This document shows positions 1 through 4,948 of a stretch of DNA of 6,815 bases, in pieces. The position numbers and the translations under genes are program-made. The notes beneath the pieces are model-generated. The model did not search any database and was not told the DNA's origin. It was given only the letters and a program-made list of their open reading frames with translations. The stretch comes from Bacteroidales bacterium UBA1722. Its GTDB lineage: Bacteria; Bacteroidota; Bacteroidia; Bacteroidales; UBA932. Where the stretch lies: positions 2,730-9,544 of the forward strand of contig DCIQ01000147.1 in assembly GCA_002317435.1 (NCBI GenBank). The letters run 5' to 3'. How positions within the stretch are numbered: the first letter of the stretch is position 1; every line of letters begins with the position of its first letter.

Positions 1-16
1 AAAGGGTACCACTATA

Positions 17-607
17 ATGATGGATAGACGTGCTATTCTGGTTTTTATTACCCTCGCTATATCTGCCAGTCTTTTTGCTCAAAGTTATAATTCTTTACGT
101 GTGGCTGGTGGTGTGTCCATTACATCAAATACAGAATTGGAGCCGGAGTATTCCTTAAAAGTAGGTCCATCCTTGTCAATGGCGTATACGAGAGGGTTCA
201 ATCAGTATCTTTCGGCAGAAGCGGAATTATCTTCAGCTTTTGTCAATAACAGCAATACGGCACAAAGTGTTTTTTTTGATTTTGGTGTAAACTGCTTAGT
301 GACTCCTTTGGCGAAGATATTCAGGTATTTGGAATTGGGAGCAGGTCTGGCTGTGCGGTATGACCGCTATACGGTGCCGCACGGTGACAGAAACGAGAAC
401 GATGATATTGTGATCAATTGTTCTGACGTGTTCGATTCTCGGGAAATCATTATGGGCATAAATTATTGTATCCGTCTTTATGCCATAAGAAATGACCGTT
501 TCGATTTGTTCGCATATTACGAACCAAAAACTAATTTTTCCAAAGATTTTACTAACTACTATTGGCGTTCTTCCTGTGCTGGGATAGCATTTGGTGTTAA
601 GTTTTAA
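17..607 (+). CDS. Secreted outer-membrane beta-barrel-like protein, family not identified
   Basis: A 196-residue protein that I cannot assign to a named family. It opens with a clear signal peptide: basic MDRR, then a hydrophobic stretch at about residues 6-20, with a probable signal peptidase I cut after LFA (A21|Q22). The mature part has alternating polar and hydrophobic segments rich in Gly, Tyr, Phe and Ser (for example residues 26-36, 46-58, 64-76, 103-117 and 187-196) and ends in a C-terminal Phe. This is the usual look of a small Bacteroidota outer-membrane beta-barrel, so the likely location is the outer membrane and the function is unknown. There are two adjacent ATGs (17 and 20) and either may be the start. 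Only 16 nt lie upstream, so promoter and operon context are not visible. The DNA is clearly more AT-rich than the genes from 920 onward, and a repeat cluster lies just downstream, so this may be accessory or acquired DNA. Confidence 0.75.
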   Translation: MMDRRAILVFITLAISASLFAQSYNSLRVAGGVSITSNTELEPEYSLKVGPSLSMAYTRGFNQYLSAEAELSSAFVNNSNTAQSVFFDFGVNCLVTPLAKIFRYLELGAGLAVRYDRYTVPHGDRNENDDIVINCSDVFDSREIIMGINYCIRLYAIRNDRFDLFAYYEPKTNFSKDFTNYYWRSSCAGIAFGVKF

Positions 608-610
608 GAA

Positions 611-635
611 TCTGATTTTCACACATGAAATCAGA
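611..635 (+). terminator. Weak hairpin just after the barrel-protein gene
   Basis: TCTGATTT (611-618) is the exact reverse complement of AAATCAGA (628-635), giving an 8-bp stem with a 9-nt loop that starts 4 nt after the stop codon. The position fits a 3' end or mRNA-stability hairpin for the upstream gene. The stem is AT-rich and no run of T follows, so it does not meet the standard for an intrinsic terminator. Confidence 0.3.
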
Positions 636-653
636 GTTGGAAAAACCGCTCCT

Positions 654-747
654 TGTTGACCCCCGCGGCCGAAAATCGATTGACCCCTGAAAATTTTCTA
701 AGTTTGACCCCCTTAGGGGGTCAATGTCGTTCGGTTTAAGGGGTCAC
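654..747. repeat. Five-copy TTGACCCC repeat cluster, possible IS21-like transposon-end remnant
   Basis: Three direct copies of TTGACCCC begin at 656, 680 and 704, exactly 24 bp apart. The third is half of a near-perfect palindrome (704-724) with 10-bp arms TTGACCCCCT / AGGGGGTCAA around a single T at 714. A further inverted copy, GGGGTCAC, lies at 740-747, with an offset of 23 from the first inverted copy. The cluster can be read as bounded by TG (654-655) and CA (745-746). Arrays of short spaced repeats near TG...CA termini are typical of IS21-family ends, where they serve as transposase-binding sites. The family assignment rests on that resemblance and on my recollection of similar GACCCC-rich ends in Bacteroidota. 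There is no transposase gene and no clear target-site duplication. It could instead be a regulator-binding array or a small non-autonomous element. Confidence 0.5.
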
Positions 748-886
748 TCGCGCGCGGATTTCCTAACATATCCACTGCATAGGGCTAGACTATACGATCA
801 CACTGCCATAGTCCGGCTGCAGGACATTCAAGTTGTTTTTTAGAGATTCACCTGATGGAGTAAAATATCATTTGTCCGAATTATTA

Positions 887-894
887 TATCTTTG
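887..894 (+). promoter_or_regulatory. Probable Bacteroidota -7 promoter box for the M23 cluster
   Basis: TATCTTTG is an exact match to the TAnnTTTG -7 consensus of Bacteroidota primary sigma factor promoters and is followed by C. Transcription would be expected to begin about 6-7 nt downstream, near 900, leaving a leader of only about 20 nt before the proposed TTG start at 920. A good -33 TTTG is missing at the usual spacing: the TTTG at 871-874 is only 12 nt upstream, which is too close. The call therefore rests on the -7 box and its position. Confidence 0.55.
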
Positions 895-919
895 CAGTCG
901 ATATTGACGTAATAGTGTT

Positions 920-1852
920 TTGTCGTTGAGCAGGAAAAATATTGATGATCAGACTCGGACGCGGAGGAAGTGGATTCTCCGGGGGGTCGGGTACGTCGCG
1001 GGATTCTGTCTCCTGTGCACCTTCTATGCGTGGGTGTATCTCGACGTGCTGGGGCTGGAGACTCCGAAACACGCCCGTCTGAGGAAGGAGTCTGCGGAAC
1101 TGCATTCCCGTCTGAACCTGCTTGCCCGCAGGATCGGGACAGCGGAGGCATCGCTGGAAGATCTCCAGCTCAGGGACAATGAAGTCTATCGCTCCATATT
1201 CGGTATGGACGTCATACCGGATGAAGTCCGCAGGGCCGGATATGGGGGGACCGACAGGTTCGACTATCTCTCTTCCAGTGACTGGTCCGGACTTCTGACT
1301 TCCACCGCCGGATATCTGAATGAAGTCAACAAGATGGCTTTCGTACAGTCCAAGTCCCTCGATGATATTTCACAGCTCACCAAAAGGGTCGGGGATATGG
1401 CATTGTGCGTCCCCTCCATATGTCCTGTATATATGAATAGGGTGCGTTTCGCCTCCCGTTTCGGATTCCGCACGGACCCGATAGGGAAGACCTATACCCG
1501 GATGCATCAGGGTATCGATCTGGCCGGGGGCAAAGGACAGCCCATCTTCGCTACCGGGAACGGGAAGGTGCTGAACGTGACCTATTCGAGGTACGGATAC
1601 GGGAACTGTGTGGAGATAGACCACGGATTCGGTTATGTCACAAGATATGCACATCTTCAGAGAATTCTGGTCTCCAGAGGGCAGGAAGTCACCCGTGGGG
1701 AGCAGATAGCGACACTGGGAAATACCGGACGTTCGGTCGGGGCTCACCTGCATTATGAGGTGATCTTCCGAGGCAAGCATAAGAATCCGGCCAACTACTA
1801 CAGCGAAGATATCTCTTCCGAAGAGTATGCATCCATCGTTAATCCCCGATGA
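920..1852 (+). CDS. Membrane-anchored M23 (LytM-type) zinc metallopeptidase, first of a tandem pair
   Basis: Predicted peptidoglycan endopeptidase, anchored in the inner membrane and facing the periplasm. The order is a basic N-terminus, one membrane segment (about 22-42), a coiled-coil stretch (about 47-92), a linker, and an M23 domain (about 173-295). All expected catalytic residues are visible: zinc ligands H196 and D200 in HQGID, H278 in HLH, and catalytic histidines H245 (YAH) and H276. The protein should therefore be active, unlike degenerate LytM regulators. It matches the Bacteroidota M23 proteins I know in this neighbourhood, including the RDNEVYRSIF motif at the end of the coiled coil. 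The start is unusual. There is no in-frame ATG before residue 96 and an in-frame TGA lies at 905-907, so TTG at 920 (or TTG at 926) is the only reasonable choice. Known relatives, from memory, carry a few more N-terminal residues. The stop overlaps the next gene by ATGA, suggesting coupled translation. Confidence 0.93.
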   Translation: MSLSRKNIDDQTRTRRKWILRGVGYVAGFCLLCTFYAWVYLDVLGLETPKHARLRKESAELHSRLNLLARRIGTAEASLEDLQLRDNEVYRSIFGMDVIPDEVRRAGYGGTDRFDYLSSSDWSGLLTSTAGYLNEVNKMAFVQSKSLDDISQLTKRVGDMALCVPSICPVYMNRVRFASRFGFRTDPIGKTYTRMHQGIDLAGGKGQPIFATGNGKVLNVTYSRYGYGNCVEIDHGFGYVTRYAHLQRILVSRGQEVTRGEQIATLGNTGRSVGAHLHYEVIFRGKHKNPANYYSEDISSEEYASIVNPR

Positions 1853-2799
1853 CGGAGAAGTGGAACAAAATAGCTGATTTGTTGAGAGACAGAAAATTCC
1901 GCCGGGAAGTCCTGATGCGTGGATTGTGGCTTTTTCTGGTGTCTCTGGCTCTTTTCGTCGTTTCGTACATAGTGGCTTCCGCTTTTTTCAGTACTGAGGA
2001 TGAGAAGCGGATGATTCTGGAGAATGAGATCATAAAGGAAGAGCTTCCGGGGATGGAACTGGATGTGGAACGGCTTGAAAACGTGGTCTCGGGACTTCAG
2101 GAAAGGGACCGGGAGATATACAGGATAGTTTTCGATGCCCCGCCGCCCGATTTGAACGACGAATCCTATCACGTCCTTTATGAAACCGATCCGGACAGTC
2201 TGACCGTTCCTTCCGTGATTCGTGCCACTTCCGAGAGGATAGGGAGGCTGAGCGTGAAGGGAGCCGGATGTATGGAGAAAATAGATGATATCCTCGATGT
2301 CCTGGGTTCCGGGATGCTTAATGTCCGCTCCATTCCTTCCATAGTACCCGTAAAGGGATTCAAACCGTCGAATGCCGGGGCCTCCATGGGGATGAAGATG
2401 AATCCCTGGTTCAAGAGGATGAGGATGCATAACGGGGTGGACATCACCGCTTCCGAGGGGACGGAGGTGGTGGCTGCCGCCAGCGGGACGGTGTCACGGG
2501 TCACCTACTCCAACAAGGGGGACGGGAATACCGTCAGCATAGATCACGGGAACGGATACGTAACCGTATATTCCCATCTGGGAAGCATGTATGTGAAAGC
2601 CGGACGCAGGGTGGAACAGGGAGACCGTATCGCCGTGGTAGGTACCACGGGCACCACATTCCTCCCTCATCTCCATTATGAGGTGCTGTTCTGGAACAGA
2701 TATCAGGATCCCGTCCATTTCTTTTTCGCCAGTCAGACGACGCGTGAATACAGGCAGACCATGACGGTGGCGATGAACAATGGTCAGTCGCTGGATTAA
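1849..2799 (+). CDS. Membrane-anchored M23 (LytM-type) zinc metallopeptidase, second of a tandem pair
   Basis: A 316-residue paralogue of the preceding protein with the same layout: basic cytoplasmic N-terminus, one membrane segment (about 24-46), coiled coil (about 50-95) ending in RDREIYRIVF, a linker, and an M23 domain (about 175-292). The catalytic set is complete: zinc ligands H194 and D198 (HNGVD), H276 (PHLHYE), and histidines H243 (YSH) and H274. It probably also cuts peptidoglycan cross-bridges or stem peptides in the periplasm. Its linker differs clearly from that of the first copy, for instance lacking the AGYGGTDRF segment, so the duplication is old and the two are likely specialised. 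The ATG lies inside the ATGA overlap with the upstream stop, so the two should be made together. The substrate bond and any activator cannot be read from the sequence. Confidence 0.94.
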   Translation: MTEKWNKIADLLRDRKFRREVLMRGLWLFLVSLALFVVSYIVASAFFSTEDEKRMILENEIIKEELPGMELDVERLENVVSGLQERDREIYRIVFDAPPPDLNDESYHVLYETDPDSLTVPSVIRATSERIGRLSVKGAGCMEKIDDILDVLGSGMLNVRSIPSIVPVKGFKPSNAGASMGMKMNPWFKRMRMHNGVDITASEGTEVVAAASGTVSRVTYSNKGDGNTVSIDHGNGYVTVYSHLGSMYVKAGRRVEQGDRIAVVGTTGTTFLPHLHYEVLFWNRYQDPVHFFFASQTTREYRQTMTVAMNNGQSLD

Positions 2800-2830
2800 G
2801 TAATCATTGACAGAATAAAATACATTATAT

Positions 2831-3190
2831 ATGCCTTATAAAGAATTTATCCCCGAAAAATTGTTCTATTCGATAGGTGAGGCGGCTGAAATCCTCGGAG
2901 AGAGTACCTCACTGGTCAGATTCTGGTCCGACAGGTTCGCGGATTTCATAAAACCTGCCAGAAACAACAAGGGTAACAGAAAGTTCACTCCGAAGGACAT
3001 CGAAACTCTGAAACTGATCCATTATCTCGTGAAGGACAGGGGAATGACTCTGGACGGCGCTGCGGAGAGGCTGAAGAACAACAGGGATGGAGTGGACAGG
3101 AAGGTGCAGGTCATAGAGAAATTGAAGGATATCAGAGAGGAACTGCTTTCCATCTCCCGTTCCCTTCACGTGGAGGATCCGCAGTCATGA
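2831..3190 (+). CDS. Small MerR-family helix-turn-helix protein
   Basis: A 119-residue protein with an N-terminal MerR-type winged helix-turn-helix: YSIGEAAEILG at residues 13-23, recognition helix about 26-36 (SLVRFWSDRF), and wing about 45-53 (NNKGNRKFT). The second MerR helix pair (about 54-82, DIETLKLIHYLV...GMTLDGAAERL) is followed by a short charged helix (about 88-112) suited to dimerisation. There is no C-terminal ligand-binding domain and no cysteine, so it is not a metal or redox sensor of the classical MerR kind. It presumably binds DNA, but its target cannot be told from here. It begins 31 nt after the M23 pair behind an AT-rich leader with no Shine-Dalgarno site, and its TGA overlaps the next ATG as ATGA. 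This small MerR protein next to an M23 gene is, to my knowledge, a recurring arrangement in Bacteroidota. Confidence 0.9.
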   Translation: MPYKEFIPEKLFYSIGEAAEILGESTSLVRFWSDRFADFIKPARNNKGNRKFTPKDIETLKLIHYLVKDRGMTLDGAAERLKNNRDGVDRKVQVIEKLKDIREELLSISRSLHVEDPQS

Positions 3191-3960
3191 AGGCGGGTGT
3201 CATAGCGGCGGCTCTCGAGGAGTTCGCTCCTCTGGATACCCAGGAGTCCTGGGATAATGCCGGTTTCAGCATCGGCTCCGCCGGCTCCGAGGTGCACGGC
3301 GCGGTCTTCGGACTGGACTGCACGCACGAGCTTCTGGATTTCGCGGTCTCCTGCGGCGCGGATATGGTGGTGACTCATCATCCTCTTATTTTCAAGGGCA
3401 TCAGGAAAATCTCGGAAGAGACATACGTCGGCTCACTGATATTGAGGGCTGTCAGACTTGGACTTACGGTTTACAGTTCGCACACACCGATGGACAAGGC
3501 CGTAGGTGGAGTCAGCGGGCTGATGGCTTCCCGCATGGGGCTGGAAGATGTCTCCGTACTGGAAGATGACGGTTCGGGACGCGGTCTGGGCATCGCGGGA
3601 ACTCTGCCGGAACCTATGGCGGCGGATGATTTCATCATAAGTCTGAAAAAATGGTTTTCACTCGAAACTGTCCGGTGTTCGCGCCTTCCCGAGACGAAGA
3701 TCAGCCGTGTGGCAGCCTGCGGAGGCTCGGGGGCATCCCTGATAGAGGCTGCACGGATGGCCGGGGCGGATGCCATGGTGACAGGAGATGTCACCTATCA
3801 TTATTTCCTGACGGATGCGAAGATGCTTGTGGCGGATATCGGACACTTTGAAAGTGAGTGCGATATAGTAAAAATGATGTGTGATATAGTTAAAGAAAAA
3901 ATTCCTACATTTGCAGCCCGAACCATAAACAGCGTAAATAATCCCGTATATTATTATTAA
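3187..3960 (+). CDS. Nif3-like dinuclear metal-centre protein (short form)
   Basis: A 257-residue Nif3/YbgI-family protein, cytoplasmic, known in relatives to form a ring-shaped hexamer with a two-metal site in each subunit. The biochemical role is not settled for the family; GTP cyclohydrolase type 1-like names in databases are not well supported. The family motifs are present: the N-terminal SWDNAGF (21-27), metal ligands H64 and H65 in VTHHPLIF, D103 in SSHTPMDKAVGGV, and H220 with E224 in GHFESE. Many Bacteroidota homologues, from memory, are near 360 residues because a PII-like domain is inserted in the middle. Here the sequence runs straight from the first half to CGGSGASLIEAA (178-189) with only a short bridge, so this is the compact form, close to YbgI in length. 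There is no sign of a frameshift. The gene overlaps the MerR-like gene by ATGA. Its last codons contain a promoter box for the next gene. Confidence 0.93.
   Translation: MKAGVIAAALEEFAPLDTQESWDNAGFSIGSAGSEVHGAVFGLDCTHELLDFAVSCGADMVVTHHPLIFKGIRKISEETYVGSLILRAVRLGLTVYSSHTPMDKAVGGVSGLMASRMGLEDVSVLEDDGSGRGLGIAGTLPEPMAADDFIISLKKWFSLETVRCSRLPETKISRVAACGGSGASLIEAARMAGADAMVTGDVTYHYFLTDAKMLVADIGHFESECDIVKMMCDIVKEKIPTFAARTINSVNNPVYYY
3906..3913 (+). promoter_or_regulatory. Probable -7 promoter box inside the end of the Nif3-like gene
   Basis: TACATTTG, followed by CA, matches the Bacteroidota -7 consensus TAnnTTTG exactly. It lies within the codons for the PTFA motif of the Nif3-like protein, 58 nt before the ATG of the zinc-ribbon gene at 3972. 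An A-rich tract (3891-3901) sits just upstream. No clear -33 TTTG is present at the expected distance (about 3882-3886). Transcription from here would give a leader of about 50 nt and let the zinc-ribbon gene be expressed apart from the M23-Nif3 cluster. Confidence 0.5.
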
Positions 3961-3971
3961 TTCATAATACA

Positions 3972-4811
3972 ATGGCTACTCCGAAGAAGAAAATAGTGAT
4001 GGTGGATACACCTATCGATAACAGAGAAACTTTCGTCTCCCTGTCGACCAGCATGAAAAATATGAATGATGAGGTGACCATGGAGTCGAAACTTCATTCT
4101 CTTTATATGATTCAGCAGACAGACAGCAAGATAGATCAGATTCACCTGCTGCGTGGGGAACTTCCGGAGGAAGTGCGCGATCTCGAAGATGAAATAGCCG
4201 GACTGAATACCCGCATTTCGAATCTCGAAGCTGAGATTAAGGAGCAGGAATCCTTCATATCCATCAAGAAGATGGATATAAAGACTTGTGACGACAACAT
4301 CGCCAGATATGACGAGCAGCGGAACAATGTCGCCAATAACCGCGAATATGATTCCATCTCGAAGGAAATAGAGTTCCAGACCCTCGAAAAGGAATTGGCG
4401 GAGAAGAGGCTTCGTGAGGCTACGGTTCTCGTGGAGGAGAAGAAGAATGCCATTCAGGCAGCCAGGGAAGAACTCTCCGGTCGTGAGCAGGATCTGGAGA
4501 ACAAGAAGAAGGAGCTCGTATCCATCATAGAGGACACCTCCCGTGAGGAAGAGGTGCTCCAGGCCAAACTGGCGGAATACGAGAAGGGTATAGACGAGAG
4601 GATGCTGGCCGCTTATCATAAGGTTCGCGGCAATGCCCATAACCATCTGGCCGTCGTTACGGTGAAGAGAGGTGCCTGCGGAGGATGCTTTAACAAAATA
4701 CCCCCTCAGCGTCAGTTGGATATAGCCCAGAACAAGAAAATTATCGTTTGTGAATATTGCGGCCGTATTCTGGTAAGTTCCGAATTCGAGAAGGAGGCAG
4801 AGCTGCAGTAG
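3972..4811 (+). CDS. Coiled-coil protein with C-terminal C4-type zinc ribbon
   Basis: A 279-residue cytoplasmic protein. Residues about 40-205 form a long, highly charged helical hairpin or coiled coil, including the well-conserved stretches RGELPEEVRDLEDEIAGLNT (61-80) and NNREYDSISKEIEFQTLE (122-139). The C-terminus holds a zinc ribbon with four cysteines, C236/C239 in ACGGCF and C260/C263 in VCEYCGR, joined by the family's NKIPPQRQLDI segment. Such proteins are widespread and thought to bind nucleic acid, but no specific role is established. The ATG at 3972 gives about 36 residues before the region where homologues usually align (M37-ESKLHSLYMIQQ). A shorter start at the ATG at 4080 is possible, though the upstream reading frame is open and the MATPKKK start looks natural. 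It lies 11 nt after the Nif3-like gene and probably has its own promoter as well. Confidence 0.93.
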   Translation: MATPKKKIVMVDTPIDNRETFVSLSTSMKNMNDEVTMESKLHSLYMIQQTDSKIDQIHLLRGELPEEVRDLEDEIAGLNTRISNLEAEIKEQESFISIKKMDIKTCDDNIARYDEQRNNVANNREYDSISKEIEFQTLEKELAEKRLREATVLVEEKKNAIQAAREELSGREQDLENKKKELVSIIEDTSREEEVLQAKLAEYEKGIDERMLAAYHKVRGNAHNHLAVVTVKRGACGGCFNKIPPQRQLDIAQNKKIIVCEYCGRILVSSEFEKEAELQ

Positions 4812-4832
4812 CGGTCCGCGATCGATTTTTCA

Positions 4833-4893
4833 ACAGATAACGCCATCCCTAAGCCGACAGAAGGGCGATTGTGGATGGCGTTGTCGTATCTGT
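4833..4893. repeat. Long imperfect inverted repeat in the leader of dnaB
   Basis: ACAGATAACGCCATCC (4833-4848) pairs completely with GGATGGCGTT (4873-4882) plus ATCTGT (4888-4893), the right arm being interrupted by five extra bases (GTCGT). This gives a 16-bp stem with a 5-nt bulge and a 24-nt loop. The loop contains CGACAG (4855-4860), which could instead pair with CTGTCG (4890-4895) at the base of the right arm, so two exclusive folds can be drawn. No T-run follows, so it is not a standard intrinsic terminator. It may be an mRNA leader structure, an attenuator, or a protein-binding site between the zinc-ribbon gene and dnaB. Confidence 0.5.
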
Positions 4894-4937
4894 CGAAAAT
4901 AAGGTTTGCCGGCGAAGGTGGATATTACTACTTTTAT

Positions 4938-4948
4938 AGGAAAAAAAG
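4938..4948 (+). promoter_or_regulatory. Purine-rich ribosome-binding region of dnaB
   Basis: AGGAAAAAAAG directly precedes the ATG at 4949, with the AGG 8 nt from the start codon. It is the most Shine-Dalgarno-like site in this window, where most genes have none, and it supports the chosen dnaB start. A TACTTTTA at 4929-4936 resembles the -7 box with one mismatch but is too close to the ATG for a normal leader. Confidence 0.45.

Larger units (their letters stand above)
608..919. other. Gene-poor gap between the barrel-protein gene and the M23 cluster
   Basis: This 312-nt stretch holds no convincing gene on either strand. It contains a weak hairpin directly after the upstream stop codon, the TTGACCCC-type repeat cluster (656-747) and a probable promoter box (887-894). 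Between about 748 and 886 I see only a CG-alternating patch (750-756), a 6-bp inverted repeat (788-793 with 808-813), a short GTCC/GGAC pair (811-825) and a T-run (about 836-841). None of these supports a firm call. Base composition changes across the gap, from AT-rich on the left to more GC-rich on the right. Confidence 0.7.

Noticed and set aside
704..724. GC-rich palindrome as an intrinsic terminator for the barrel-protein gene
   Set aside because: The stem is strong but no T-run follows, the gene ends about 100 nt earlier, and the arms are plainly copies of the TTGACCCC repeat, so the repeat array explains them better.
656..747. CRISPR array
   Set aside because: The repeats are only 8-9 bp, the spacing leaves about 15 bp between copies, and part of the array is inverted. 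No cas genes are present.
788..842. GACTAT/ATAGTC and GTCC/GGAC pairs before a T-run, as a terminator
   Set aside because: The stems are only 6 and 4 bp, overlap each other, and lie too far from the T-run to form a standard terminator.
945..1040. ATG at 945 as the start of the first M23 gene
   Set aside because: It is in a different frame, giving a Gly/Ser-rich peptide that is unrelated to M23 proteins.
840..1151. Minus-strand open frame over the start of the first M23 gene
   Set aside because: Its product is rich in Pro, Ser and Arg with no recognisable domain, and it lies opposite a well-supported gene and promoter. It is a shadow frame, as are the other long minus-strand frames here.
2831..3190. 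MerR-like protein as a metal- or drug-sensing regulator
   Set aside because: It has no cysteines and no C-terminal ligand domain, so a classical MerR sensor role is not supported.
4811..4830. GCGGTCCGC followed by a short T-run, as a terminator after the zinc-ribbon gene
   Set aside because: The palindrome can form at most a 3-bp stem, and the T-run starts several bases further on, so it is not a credible terminator.
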